Assembly: GCF_050624435.1 (NCBI RefSeq)
Contig: NC_134536.1
Coordinates: forward strand, 130,850,758-130,914,757
DNA: 64,000 bases
Source of the DNA: Tenrec ecaudatus
Lineage: Eukaryota; Chordata; Mammalia; Afrosoricida; Tenrecidae
Direction: 5' to 3'
Both the position numbers and the translations under genes were made by a program. The stretch's first letter is position 1, and every line of letters begins with the position of its first letter. This document shows, piece by piece, positions 46,271 through 57,867 of the stretch. A model generated the notes under the pieces. It ran no database searches. It was given only the letters and a program-made list of their open reading frames with translations, and was not told where the DNA came from.

Positions 46271-46545
46271 CCCCGTGGCCCTCTCACAACAGACTCATGT
46301 CAGCTCTCCAAGCCTGGCGGTCCCTGTCAACCTGGACTGCCCCAGCTCTGGGGCAGTTTCGCAGGGCATCTAAGACTTCCGGAGAGGTGTTGAGAGGAGA
46401 GACACACGTGACTGGGTTGTAAAATGTTTTCACGACCAACCAATGCCAAGGAACATCATGCCACCGTTCACCCTCCCTGTCCTTGGCTCATAAAGTGGCC
46501 CGACCCTAGCCCCAGAGGAACTCACGCGAGGCGGGGCCCAGGGCC

Positions 46546-47089
46546 CTACTGCAGGATGTCCCCCAGCTTCTGCTCGTAGTAGAGGAAGTTCTCCTGAATG
46601 TCCTCCCAGGGCTCAAAGGCCTTGGAGTCGCCCTCTTCCTGCTCCACAAAATTCTGCCAGACGTACTCGAAGTCCTGGGGCTTCATGATGCGCAGCTTGC
46701 AGCCGGCCTCCTTCAGCTTCTTCAGAGCGGCCTGGACCTCAGCCTCCTCCCACATGAAGAGCCGCCCCACCAGGATGAGCAGGCGCAGGTTCTTGGTCTT
46801 GCTCAGGGTTTTGATGATGCGGTCGGCGCAAGCCGCGCAGGGGCTGGACGACACATACCAGGTGACGTTGTAGCGCAGGGCCGGGTCGCAGGCGGGCAGG
46901 ATGGTGTTAAAGAAGGCCTCCTCCGCGTGGTTGGTGGCATGCTCATCCTCCAGGTAACCCCGCGACGCCTGCACTTGGCCCCCCTTGCCCTGCACCTCCA
47001 CCACGTAGCAGAGGAAGGTCTTGTTCCGCCCAGAACTGTACTCCACGTTCCGGAACTGGAACTTAAAGTAGTGGGCAGGCAGCCGTTCT
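46546..47089 (-). CDS. APOBEC2: APOBEC2 second coding exon (deaminase domain)
   Basis: The acceptor CCTTTTCCCCTACAG precedes the exon. It encodes ERLPAHYFKFQFRNVEYSSG onward to YYEQKLGDILQ and a TAG at 46548-46546, with no interruption. The coding strand is GC-rich, which makes the two overlapping frames on the other strands appear open. Confidence 0.96.
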
Positions 47090-50000
47090 CTGTAGGGGAA
47101 AAGGACAAGGGAGAGGAGGAGACATGGCTGATGCTAGGGCCAAGGGCTCGTCGGAAAGGCGTGAGAGCGGTCAAGAGGGTTTATCTGGATGAGAGGAAGC
47201 ACTGTGGAAGGGCATTGTGGCTGGGGCTGTATTCTGGTAGTCCACGTAGGAGGGGCACTCCTGGAAGCCAGTGCGTCTTTAATCCAGCCTGAGGGGCTGA
47301 AACTGGGGTGGCGGGGGCAGGCCGCGGAGGTCCTGGTCCATTTCCCCAGACCACTTAGATGGGAGTGTCCGCAAAGGAAGGGCTGAGGCATCTCCCAAAG
47401 CTCCGTGGATGATTCCCATAGGAGGCCAGGTTTGAGAGGCCACTTTCTAAGGACAACTTGATCAAGTCGCTAGCGTGCCTGATGCCACCTGCCAGAACCA
47501 CCCAGAGATTTTGCTGAGCGTTTCATGCCAGCCTTCCCCACCCCCACCCCCACCCCCTTTGTCATAAATGTCGATTGCTTCCTGGGCAAGGGATGATCTA
47601 TGGTGTGGAGCACACTGCGCCCTTAAAAAATCCCCAAACAGAAAAACACAAAACCCAAGCCCACTCCCACTGGGTGGAGTCGGGCACGTAGGGATCCCAC
47701 TGGATGGAGTAGAACTCCCTGGGGTTCCTGAGGCCGAAAGTCCTCATGGAAGCAGATGGCCAATTGGTGCACTCTTGGGACTGCTGGTGAGTTCTCAAAG
47801 GCCATCTTCCAGCCAGCAAGCAGCCAAGGTTTAATCCACTGCGCCACCAGTGGGGCACCTGCTGATTGTACAAGAATCTTGATGGGTGGGGCCAGAACTT
47901 AGCTTGTGTGTAACCCTGAGTCACTTAACAAAAGACTGGCCCTCTCCCCTTCGGGTGCGTATAATCTAGCTAGGAGCATTAGCAGGATTGCCGAAAACAC
48001 ATTGGTAGCGCGGAGACCGTTATTTGGCAGGTTCTGGAGTGGAAGAAAGGCCCCCTGAGAGCGCCGTCCAAGGAATACAACTGTGCCTGCGAAAGAAGGG
48101 GGGAATCGAACTGGGGGAAAGCCCACCCCGCTCATAGCCACCCTGCAGGACAAAGGAGAACTGCCCCCGTGGGCCTCTCAGACCGTAACTCTCGACGACT
48201 GTAGAAAGCCTCACCTTTCCCCTCTGAGCAGTGGGTGGTTTCAAACTGCTGACCTTGATCAGCAGCCCAACATAACCAATATCCGCGAATATAATTTTAA
48301 GCACATGCTGGCACACATTAGGCTGCTGTACATCACAGGGGGCTTACCTTACCGGTGGAGAGCTCAGAGCGGCGTGGTGTCCCCTCGGTATCCAAGAAGC
48401 TCTGAAGCTCGCCTGCACCGGCAGGGTTTTTATACCTTAAGGCAAACAACTTTGCTTACGTCACTGTTACCTTGATGGCTCCGTCTGGTAGTTTGGATAC
48501 GTTTTACCAGTGGGCATCTGGAGCTTGTTTACTTGTACAAACACCGTGACTAAGCATTGATCCTTCAGCTACTTTCAATATAGAGTTTCTTTTGCTCATG
48601 TCAATACCCACCCTACACGCCTATGCAACTGGGTGTCAGTGTGGTTTTGAGGTATCTTTGGGAACCCAGCATTCACTGGCTTCAAGGAGGATCTGGGAGA
48701 TCAGGAACCAGAAGCAGCAGAAAAGGCTCAGGTTGCTTTTTTAAAAGTTTGGTACAAATGGTTGTCACTGGCTGCCTTTAAATCCGCTGCTACACAACCA
48801 AACAAAACGCTGCCCGTGTCCGTACCACCTCACTCTCAATAGAGACTGCAATTGCTTTGTCCCCTGGGGTTTCCAGTGGCCGATCACCAGAACAGATCAC
48901 CCAAGTCATTCTTCCTTGCTTCCTGGTCCACCTTAGTCTGGAGGCTCGCTGGAACCTGCGCAGGATCACACCAGCTCACTGACAGGCAGGGGTGGGGGAG
49001 GGGGGCTGCACCCCAGCTCTCATGGGCATAAGAGACTGGAGGGGCCAGGAAGGAAGAGGAAGAGACCGAGCTGGAGAAGTGGAAGGGTCTCCCCGACTGC
49101 CCCTGAAGATCGACTATGGTGTCAGGAACGGCTGTCCCCTCTCTCCACTCCTGCCCTGTCTCCAGAGAGGTCACGCAAACACTTGGCCTGCAGGGGAATC
49201 CCTGATGTCCCAGGCCCTTGGCTCATTAGAGAAGAGCAGTGGGTGCCCAAGAGCTGAGTAAACTTGAGTCCTATCCCTGCAGGGCGCCCTTCACCCCCCT
49301 ACCAACACCCCCCCCCCCCAGATCTCCTCCTCCACCCAAGTTTCCATGTCCCCTGTTGTCATGTTGTTTCCACTCTGGACATGGACATGTTGGAAGACCC
49401 AGCCCCAGGATTCCTTTGAGCTCTATTCTTAGCGCTCTAAGTCCCTGTCCTGATGTGGAGGGTGTGTGTGTGTGTGTGTGTTTATTTACTATTGCAGGAG
49501 AATGGGGAGCTGATGATCCCCCCACTTCTCTGGTGAACCTTGCTAGGAATTCCCATAACACTCAGCGCTTCCTGTGACACCCTCCCCACCAGGTCACTCC
49601 CCCACGCCCTTCTCTTCCTGGAGAGGAGTGGGGAAAATGAGTGGGGACAAGGCTCCCCAGAAGCACAGGGCCACCCTTCTTTGCCCTTCAGGTCCTGCCA
49701 GACCACCCTCCCCTCCAAGTCCAATCCAGAGCCATCAGGTACCATAGATTCGCAGTTGGAACCTTGGGAAATATTCTTGGCTACTGGGTTGGTTGGCTTG
49801 AGAGCTCCAGCAATACAGGAGTTGCTGGTGCCTGGGTGGCCCCTCGGGGTTTCCTTCTGGGAACCCCACTCCCCACCCCACCCCCAAGCACTGCTCCAAC
49901 CTTGCCAAGTCCCCACCAGCAGAAAGAATGTGGCCCAGCATGCATTTCCAAGTTGCTCTACTTCTCTCCGCCACTTTTAAGCTCAGACATTTCTCCCACC

Positions 50001-50910
50001 CACCCCCTCCTCTTCCCTAGGCCGGAGGAGGGGGTCCAAGAAACCTGAAACCCCAGGCAGAGGGAGAAAGGTCACCTCTCTATAAATATCCCATTGCCTA
50101 CCCCTCTGGCCAGCAGCCCGATGGTCTGCTCTGCCACTCAGCACTGAACTAAGTGCTTCAGGAACAGAAACGCTTTCAAGGTGCCAAGAGATGGCGGGGA
50201 AGGATTTGGTACCTCGTCCCGCCCTCAGGCTTGTTCAGAGACTGCACTTGCGGGCTGCTGGGGCTGAAAGCGCGGAAAGGATGACCAAGTTTCTTTGGGG
50301 CTGCCACAGGCCGAGACAGCCAGGCCCAGAGGGGGCCCCAGATGTCCGACGTTTCTCCAGGGAAGTCAGACAGCACGGGCCCCTCCGGTGGCTTCGTAGA
50401 AGCACAATGTAAGCCCACACTGTTTTGCCCACTCGCAGGAGGAAGGAAATAGCGACACCTAATTCCTTGGATGCAGGAAGCCTGGTAGGAATTTGTAGTG
50501 GATCTGCTAACCAGTGAATTTCTAGTTGGGTTGCTAACCATCAGGTGGGCAGTTCGGAACTACCAGCTGCTCCGAGGGAGAAAGATGAGGCTTTCCACTC
50601 TGTAAGGAGTTACAGTCTTGGAGACCCACAAGGGCAGTTCTACCCTGTTCTATAGCGTCCATGTGAGTCCACTGGACGGCAGTGAGTTGAGTATTTTTAA
50701 TTTCTTGGATAATCACAACATCTTTTCCTCTTTTCGCCATGTGAGCATATGGATAAACCTAAGTATCATATACTTAAGACGTATATCCCTTCATTCCCAG
50801 CCCTAGCAAGTATTCGACTGTTCCATGGCGTGTGTGTGTGTGTATGTGTGTCTGGGTGGAGTAGCAGGAGAGAGAGGCTGGCATTAGATTTCATGTGGGT
50901 GAAGTGGAAG

Positions 50911-50943
<33 letters not shown>

Positions 50944-51105
50944 AAGTGGAAGGTGTGTGTGTGGGGGGGTGAAGTGGAAGGTGTGTGTGTGAAGTGGAAG
51001 GTGTGTGTAGGGGGGGTGAAGTGGAAGGTGTGTGTGTGTTTATGTGTGTGAAGTGGAAGGTGTGTGTGTGGGGGGGTGAAGTGGAAGGTGTGGGGGTGAA
51101 GTGGA

Positions 51106-51140
<35 letters not shown>

Positions 51141-51271
51141 AAGTGGAAGGTGTGTGGGGGGGGTGAAGTGGAAGGTGTGTGTGTGTGTGTTGAAGTAGAG
51201 TAGCAGGAGAGAGAGGCTGGCATTAGATTTCGTGTGGGTGAAGTGAAAGGTGTGTGTGTATGTGAAGTGGA

Positions 51272-51314
<43 letters not shown>

Positions 51315-51396
51315 GAAGTAGAGTAGCAGGAGAGAGAGACTGGCATTAGATTTCGTGTGGGTGAAGTGGAAGGTGTGTCTGTGTGTGAAGTGGAAG

Positions 51397-51432
<36 letters not shown>

Positions 51433-54400
51433 GTGTGTGTGCTCCTCCAGAGTGGCAGGAGAGAGCTAAAGGCTGGTCGTCGATTCCTTCAAGCTAATCA
51501 CCCCCGAGCATCCATGTCTTTATGAACAGAAAGCAACAGCCTAATTCCACCTCCTCCCCCAGCCTCAGAGAGCATCTTTCTAAAGCAGGCTTCCTCCCCC
51601 TTTCTGAAACACGACCGTTCCTATTTCATCTACTTCCTCCCAACCTACTGGGTCTGCAATGCTGATGCTCCTAATATCAACGGGAAAAAAAATTGGGATG
51701 ATGCTCTGCTTGGTGGAGGGAAAGGGATGTGATTACATTTACTAGGAAAAATTTTCCTCAGGTTCCCCTTAAAAGGCATTCATTCGCGTTTCCTAAGCAT
51801 AAATCTATCCGGTGAACCTGGAGGGCAGAAGAGGCGGTGTGAGATTAAATATTTGCACCAAAATAATCCGTGAAGTGGAAAATCCACTCCCAGGTAATTG
51901 AGTGTGGACTGGTTTTCAGCTTTCCCTCCCAGACCTTCCAGCAGTGAGCTCCAAGAGGCAGCCTGGCCTGGTTCAATATCCTTCTTTCTGTTTCTGAGGA
52001 CCACTCGGGCAGTGGATGCTAAGAGGTGGGCCTAGGCAGAGGAGTGGAGGAGGAGCCGCAGTGGGTTCTAGCAGCCTGTGCTTATAGGAGCTGAGAAGGG
52101 GGCCAGTGGGCTGGGTGCACCTTGTTGACACTCGATGAAAATCTACCCAAAGCACGGCTGGAGCTGTTCCCTTGCCCTGAGTGACCTCTCCTTGACACAG
52201 GATGCTCCGACTCCCAAGAGCCTTGGAAGCAGGCTGGGACACCCGGTCACTCTGCGGTCCTGGATTCCCAAGGGACTCAAAGACAGCAACATCCAGGAAC
52301 CTGGTCACCCATGCTCCATGCCGCATGCGTCAAGTCACTGCAACTCAGAGCCAACTTGAGAGCACCCGGCACGCTTAGCACTGGACACGGGTCCCAGAGT
52401 GCCCCATGAGGACGTTGCCCGATGGCCAACACCCACAGGGCCGAAGCACGCGAAGCGTGAACCCCGGTGTTAACCCCAGGCTTCAGTTCATAATATTGAT
52501 CGGTATTGGTGTATCAATTGGAATGCACGCACCACACTGACGCAAGACGCTAATCGTAGACACGGTGTGCAGGGAGGGGACAGGGAGACGAGGCTGCCCG
52601 TGTGCAGTATTGCTGGACACCTGAGACTGCTCTGAGAATAAGATGTATTTTGGAAGCAGAACCTTTTTGGGGTTTGGGGGTTGGCTGGTTTTAGTTTTGT
52701 GACATGCCTAGAGGACATACCCCTTCCCCGTCAGCGAGTTTCCAGCAAGCTGTTCACCGTTCTAAGCTTTAGTTTCTTCCTCCGAAGGCAGGGTTAGGAT
52801 TCCAGTCCTGCCGGGTTAGGACAGCGGTAGGCACTCAGTGTGATGGATTGACCCAGTGGCCGTCACCAGGGGCTAGGGCCTGGGAACGAGGTTGAGGCTG
52901 GGCCAAGACGACGGGCCAGGCCTTGCTTCATTCTGTCACTGACACAAAAGCACTACCAACAGCAGGGCTGCTCAGCGTTGTGGGATGGCGCTTCCTCTAG
53001 ACCCCCACCCCCACCCCCACCCACTCTATCTTTCAGATAACAGTGACCAAACCGGATTCCGTATTGATTCCTCCTCTCGCTTCAGAGGTTTCGCTTTCAG
53101 TGGCCTGCTGGTAAAGGTCTCACACCACGCTTTCTGGGAGGGGGCCGCCAAAGAATCCCCGCTCTCTAGCGTTTGTCCCTTTCCATAGTGTAAATACGCC
53201 CACAAGGGCCTGATTTCAAAGGATCATTGAGCGCAGCTGCGAAGTCCAGCACACAATGGCCCAGCACACCGCTACAATTTTAGAGACCTTTGTTACCACC
53301 GCTTTCCCCCTGTTGTTTGGCTAATGTTCTTAGATCCGTTTTTCTAGCTGAAGTGCCTTGTTCTAACCAGAATCATTAAAAGCAGGACTCCTGACCCCTT
53401 ATTCCCACGGAAACCCTCCCTTTCCCATCCAGAATGTCTTAGGAGACTAAGCCGCCTACTCTCTGCTAGTTTGGAGCCCCTGGGTGGACCGTGCCAACAA
53501 TGAACAGGTTTGGTTGCTAAGCGAGAAGTTGGAGCTTCAAGTCCATGCAGAGGCACTCTGAAGAAAGGCCCGGTGGTCTGCCTTTGAAAGACAGCCACTG
53601 GAGCCTCCTGGAGCACAGTTCTACTCTGACAGACACGGCGTTGGAAGGAGTTGGAGCAGCCTGGTAGCATAGTGGGTTACGAGTTGGGCTGGGAACCGCA
53701 AGGTCATTAGTTTGAAACCACCAGTCTCTCTGCGGGAGAACGAGAGCTACAGTCTAGAAACACACAGGGGCAGTTCTACCGTGTTCTCTAAAGTCTCTGT
53801 GAGCTGGAATCGACTCGACGGCAGGGAGCGCGGCAGCTGGTAGCGTCGGTAATTCTCAGTCCCCCTGGGACCGTCTAGTAGAGCAGCTGCCGTGCTGACC
53901 TCTTTGAATCTAAAGCTGTCCCTTCGCCACTTTCTGCACAGACACAGCCGCACCTCTGCGCTATTTTTAGGCTATCTATTTACCAGGAGGCGCCCAGGAC
54001 ACAGAGCTCCAAAGCTGTTGCTTGTGGCTAGGACATGCTTTGGTGTCCACCCCCCCCCCCCCCGCCCCCGACTGCTCCGAGAGGACCCTCCGACTGCCTG
54101 CCCTGCTGGGCTTCTTCACCTGAGCCCCTGGCGATGAAGAGACCTGGAACCCAGCACCAACAAGCTGTCCCCTTCTGTAAACCAGAAAACCAAACCCATT
54201 GCCAATAAGTCGACTCCTGGTCATAGCTGCCCTCTAGGACAGAGTAGAACTTCCCCGTGGAGTCTCCAAGATGGTCAGCTTTAAGGAGACGGCCGGCCAC
54301 ATCGTTCGCCACAGAGTAGCTGGTGGATTTGAACCATGGACCTTCTTTTAGTTAGGGCTCTAGGCTTAACCGCTGAGCCAAATGGGCAATCGTCTGTCTC

Positions 54401-56216
54401 CCTCTGCTGCAGTGGTGCTGAGAACGGAGTGAGCCCGCGCATGGGAATTATGCTACGATTTATAAGTCCTCGGACTAACCAAACATCAGAGGACGTCCCC
54501 TTCAGAATCCGCCCCGCCACCCCCCCCCCCCCGAGACCCTGAAAACACGCTCAGCTCCACCAGCGCAGATTCCTTCCCTTCTTGACCTGCTCTGTCTCAG
54601 TGCTTGAGAGCTCACAACACTGCACAGAGTGGACAAGGTGTGTGTGTGTCTGTGTGTGTGTGAGACACACAGACAGACAGACTAGGATCAACACAGATCA
54701 GCATGCTTTATGGGTTAGAAAAAGGGTCTCCTAGCACTGGAATTGAGGGATTCTCTTAGCCTGGATACTCTAGGCTTTCCCAGATGTCTATCTTATTCAG
54801 TGTGCAGCATGGGGTGAGGGTGGGTGAGACGAGGCTTGTGGACATGGGTAAATGGAAGCTTGGGTACTTCTCAGTCCTTCGGACCTGGGACGCATTTTCC
54901 ACCCGTTCTTTTTGAAATCAACCATAAGCCAAGCTGGAAGGGGCCTTAGGAATCAGCTGGTACAACTTTTCCATTACAAATGGAAACCCAGAGGCCAGGA
55001 TGAACAAACGAATACACAGCACTTGCCAAACGGACAACTGCAAGTCAGAATGACCCCCCCCCCCTCCAACAACCAGGTCTCCTCCTGTGTCTCCAGAGCA
55101 CCAGGGCCCCATGCCTGCTGAGACCCCTCAGATGTGCCCACCCAAAGTCATCACAGGCCCTGCCAGAGGCCCCCCTACTGTGGGAGCAGACCCTGGGGCC
55201 CAGGGTGCTATGTACTCTTGGTCAGGAGTCCAGCGGAACCCCACACTGAAGGGATGTGAGAGGGCAGAGGAGGTAGGCCGGGTTTGTCTTTGAGAACAGC
55301 ACACTCTGCCGAAGACAGAGTGGACCCCGCCCCTCCCTCCCTCCATCCCTGTGGCTGGAGTCCTCCGTCCATCTGCTGTGTTGGCTCTGGGTGCTGTGCC
55401 CGGAGTGCTGTCTCCCTAGGGTGACTGTGGCCCACTCCTAAGGAGACTCAGAAAAGATTTAATGGGAAAACAAAAGGCTTTGCTGGCCGCCCAGCCACGG
55501 GGAGCATGAATCTACCGACCCCTGACCCAGGACCTAGGAGGAGCTGGACGCAGACAGGCAGAGAGGCCTGTCCGGAGTGAACTGGGGAGTAGAGAGATTC
55601 ACGGAAGGCAGAGGGGGGATTGGAACAGTGGCCATGTTTACACATGCCAGTCTCATCTGACGTCCCCTCGCCACGCTTCCTAGCGCGACACCACCCTTCC
55701 CCTGAGATGCAGGAGGCCTGAGGGGTGGCTTTATTCTCTGGAAAGGGCCCTGGTGACTCTGTGGGTGCTGGGCCGCAAGCTGAGAACCGAGAGAAGAGGC
55801 TGTCTGCGCCCCTGAAGATGGACACGCTCGGAAACCCTAAGAACTGGGTTCCGCTTGACGGCAGGCAGTGGGTTTGGGTTTTGCCACTAGCTAGCAGGCT
55901 CCAATTTTCACCCAGAGAAGCCCAGGAAATATGACGCTGCCCCTGGTGGGCACACAGCTGACCCCCTGCCATCCCCACCCTCAGTGTGGGCCGCCTGCCT
56001 CCAGACAGCGAACACTGTCCCAGGGAGGAGGGCCCCCATGGAGGAGGGCCGGGCCCACCCCCATTCTTACCCTGTAACGATCTCGAAGGGGGGCAACTCA
56101 ATCAGCTCCTTCAGCTTCTCGGGGTCGTCCTCCAAGTGCTCCAGGTCCTCCCCATTCTGGGAGGCGGGCGCTGGGCCTTCAGCAGCCTCGGGGACAGCGG
56201 CTTCCTTCTGGGCCAT
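46546..56216 (-). CDS. APOBEC2: APOBEC2, muscle APOBEC/AID-family zinc protein (complete, 2 coding exons)
   Basis: Coding exons 56071-56216 and 46546-47089 join in phase to give 229 residues; human has 224. The acidic N-terminal tail (MAQKEAAVPEAAEGPAPASQ ...) is longer than in human. The cytidine-deaminase fold follows, with the zinc motif intact: His103 and Glu105 in NHAEEAFF, Cys133 and Cys136 in SSPCAAC. The C-terminal half (RLLILVGRLFMWEE..., FEYVWQNFVEQEEGDSKAFE) is nearly identical to human. APOBEC2 is expressed in skeletal and heart muscle. It keeps the deaminase fold, but robust deaminase activity has not been established; roles in muscle differentiation and transcription have been proposed. 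It is separated from OARD1 tail to tail. The 9-kb intron holds SINEs and a minisatellite. Confidence 0.96.
47526..47560 (+). repeat. C-rich simple repeat (CCCCAC)n
   Basis: Four CCCCAC-type units in the APOBEC2 intron. Confidence 0.85.
47655..47860 (-). repeat. AfroSINE-like SINE
   Basis: Antisense copy ending ATCCACTGCGCCACCAGTGG, the inverse of the SINE head. Confidence 0.7.
48118..48272 (-). repeat. AfroSINE-like SINE fragment
   Basis: Antisense: CATAGCCACCCTGCAGGACA through CAAACTGCTGACCTTGATCA. Confidence 0.7.
48273..50504. other. APOBEC2 intron, no gene recognised
   Basis: Mostly unique-looking sequence with a poly-C tract at about 49308-49319 and a (TG)n run at about 49463-49481. 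Long frames near 49.2-50.0 kb on both strands are proline/serine-rich composition effects. A CTCTATAAATATCCC box at about 50079-50093 (plus strand) resembles a TATA element, but no gene follows that I recognise. Confidence 0.5.
50505..50690 (+). repeat. AfroSINE-like SINE
   Basis: Sense copy: GGGTTGCTAACCATCAGGTG through CCACTGGACGGCAGTGAGTT. Confidence 0.8.
50829..51443 (+). repeat. Compound TG-rich minisatellite
   Basis: A core unit GTGAAGTGGAAGGTG alternates with variable (TG)n and G6-7 runs, roughly a dozen or more times. A longer unit (AGTAGCAGGAGAGAGAG, GCTGGCATTAGATTTC) recurs at about 50861, 51195 and 51325, so the array has a higher-order period. The long frames here are repeat-driven. 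Confidence 0.92.
53472..53828 (+). repeat. Two consecutive AfroSINE-like copies
   Basis: The first (about 53472-53640) has the CTGAAGAAAGGCCCGGTGGT variant middle. The second (about 53659-53828) has AACCGCAAGGTCATTAG and ends GGAATCGACTCGACGGCAGG. Confidence 0.75.
54187..54385 (-). repeat. AfroSINE-like SINE
   Basis: A near full-length antisense copy, CCAAACCCATTGCCAATAAG through TTAACCGCTGAGCCAAATGG. Confidence 0.8.
54634..54685 (+). repeat. (TG)n / (CAGA)n simple repeat
   Basis: TGTGTGTGTCTGTGTGTGTG followed by GAGACACACAGACAGACAG. Confidence 0.9.
55725..55893 (+). repeat. AfroSINE-like variant copy
   Basis: It starts near GGGCCCTGGTGACTCTGTGG and ends TTCCGCTTGACGGCAGGCAG with GTGGGTTTGGG. 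It is just downstream of the first APOBEC2 exon. Confidence 0.6.
56071..56216 (-). CDS. APOBEC2: APOBEC2 first coding exon
   Basis: The start codon is at 56216-56214. It encodes MAQKEAAVPEAAEGPAPASQ and NGEDLEHLEDDPEKLKELIE through FEIVT plus two bases; the donor is GTAAGA. An in-frame ATG lies upstream at 56333-56331, but it falls about where, or upstream of where, transcription should start relative to the TATA box. Human also starts at MAQKE. Confidence 0.93.
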
Positions 56217-56350
56217 GGAGGGGCTGAGGCTGGGGACTTGCAGAGAGCAGGGCCTGGCGCAGGGGCCCCAGCAGCTGTCAGCAACTCTGCCTGGCTCAGG
56301 AGGACAAGAGGAGGCCCAGCTGACTGCAGCCACCCGTCTGGGTCACTGCA

Positions 56351-56470
56351 TTTATAACCAGAGGCCTCCTGCCCCTCCCCCAGGCCTGCTCCCTCCCCCC
56401 TCTCTCCTTTTTTTAAATCGAGTGATGAGGGCGGGTGCTGGGCTTGGGGGAATGGAAAATGTGGCCATTG
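56351..56470 (-). promoter_or_regulatory. APOBEC2: APOBEC2 TATA box and CCAAT box
   Basis: On the minus strand TATAAA occupies 56356-56351 within GGTTATAAATGC, which predicts transcription start near 56325, about 110 nt before the ATG. CCAATGG is at 56470-56464 on the minus strand, and a one-mismatch MEF2-like CTATTTATCT (plus-strand reading) is at 56478-56487. There is no CpG island. Confidence 0.6.
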
Positions 56471-56939
56471 GTGTCCCCTATTTATCTGCAGGCAAAGACA
56501 GGAAGCTGGCAGGTGGGAATGGCTTGGCTTGCTGTGCCCCTCCAAGCCCTACCTCTGCATGCTCCACATGCATTCACGGTCTCCCCCTCTCCTTCCACCC
56601 TTACTTTATATCCCACCCCGGGGCTTCCCACCCAGCCTTTGCCAAGGCCACTGAGGTGGGCTTGTAGAAGCGGCTCCTGAGATTTTAGCAGAGAAACTCC
56701 AAGTAGCGTCAGCAAGATGGAACGTGCTAGAGGGCGTGTCTGCAAAGAAACCCTGGCCAGGTGGACTGGGGTGCTGGGGCCCAGGAAAAGGAGGGCCCAT
56801 TTCGGCAGAGGCCAGAGTTGTAGCTCAGAGGGGGATGTGGACTTGCAGGTTAGAGACCTGGTGCACTGTGGGGAACCCCCACCCCACCAAGGAGCCTCAA
56901 GTAGCAATCACAGCTGTCATTAATTACTAAATGTCAAAC

Positions 56940-57125
56940 TAAAACTAAGCTCACTGCCATCAAGCAGATTCCGACTCACAGCACCTTCGTAGGACTGCCC
57001 CCTGGGGGTTCCTGATACTGTAACTCTGTAAGGGAGTACAAAGCCTCACCTTTCCCCTATGTAGTGGCCGCTGGGTTTGAACTGCTGACCTGGTGGTTAG
57101 CAGCCCCGTGTGTAACCCAGGGCAC
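56940..57125 (-). repeat. AfroSINE-like SINE
   Basis: Antisense copy: CTCACTGCCATCAAGCAGAT through GTGGTTAGCAGCCCCGTG. Confidence 0.8.
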
Positions 57126-57867
57126 CAGTAAGCTTAGAGTTTTTGAGTTGGGCCTGGGAGAGTGGACTTGCATGTGTTCACAGGTTGCGGCGGGAGCGAT
57201 CCCCTTCTGAAAAGCCAACCGTGGGAAGCCGTAGGGAGTCAAGTTCTACTCTGACACACTCAGATGGGACTGCACGGGCCGGGGTCCATTCAGCAGCCAC
57301 TGGTGGTGACGAAGGCCGGGACCCTGTAGGTCTTTGTACGAACCGTGCCTTTTCCACCGAGGGCCATGGGAAGGCACTGTTTGTAAACAGTGCTGACCCA
57401 CGATCGGAGATTTAGATCTAGACAACTTACAGCATCCCCTGGGCTGTAGGGCCGAGAATAAAGATGATGGGGAAGAGTAGACACCGGAGGGACCAGATAA
57501 AAGCCCATTGCAATTGGCGTGGTGCCCGGGGCCTCTAGAAACCTCCCAGAGCTGGGTGGCCTCAGAAGATGGCTGGGGTGGGGTAAGGGGTGGTGGTTTG
57601 CAGGTCACCTGGCGGGTTTAGGCAGGAGCCGCATGTGTTCGTGTTGGGAGCAGTGTGCACACACGAGGTCATTCCGAGAGGAATCGAGAGGAGGGGCCGG
57701 GGCCACCTCGTGACTGACAATGAGAATCGGGATGCTGGGGACAGGGCCTGAGAACAGCTCTGAACAGGGTTGGGTTGTGGAGATGAGAAAGGGCTCTTTT
57801 GCAAGATGTGATTAGAGAATCGGAGTCAGAATGGGATAGAGTATTTGGGGTCCCACCTCCAGGCGTC
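57126..57867. other. Sequence upstream of APOBEC2, no gene recognised
   Basis: Unique-looking and moderately GC-rich; small SINE-like scraps near 57240-57290. Overlapping frames on both strands show no familiar domain. Confidence 0.5.

Larger units (their letters stand above)
41624..46545. other. Interval between the convergent OARD1 and APOBEC2 stop codons
   Basis: It contains the OARD1 and APOBEC2 3'UTRs, whose ends I cannot fix. AATAAA occurs on the plus strand near 43749 and on the minus strand at 43791-43796. SINE pieces are few: a 3' fragment at 43520-43565 and a composite at about 45966-46270. No further exon was recognised. Confidence 0.5.

Noticed and set aside
46803-47292. Frames of more than 120 residues overlapping APOBEC2 exon 2 on both strands
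   Set aside because: Shadows of the GC-rich APOBEC2 coding sequence, which itself has clear family identity.
50749-51346. 100-151-residue frames made of Val-Cys or Thr-His repeats
   Set aside because: Direct translation of the TG-rich minisatellite.
49300-54535. Poly-C runs (about 49308, 54050, 54519) as possible assembly artefacts
   Set aside because: They are short and embedded in continuous sequence; ordinary homopolymer or simple-repeat tracts explain them.
56217-56333. In-frame N-terminal extension of APOBEC2 from an upstream ATG
   Set aside because: It lies at or upstream of the start predicted by the TATA box, and human APOBEC2 begins at the downstream MAQKE.
55448-56667. Frames of 217 and 227 residues around the APOBEC2 promoter
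   Set aside because: Low-complexity Pro/Ser/Gly-rich frames without homology, crossing the known exon in other frames.
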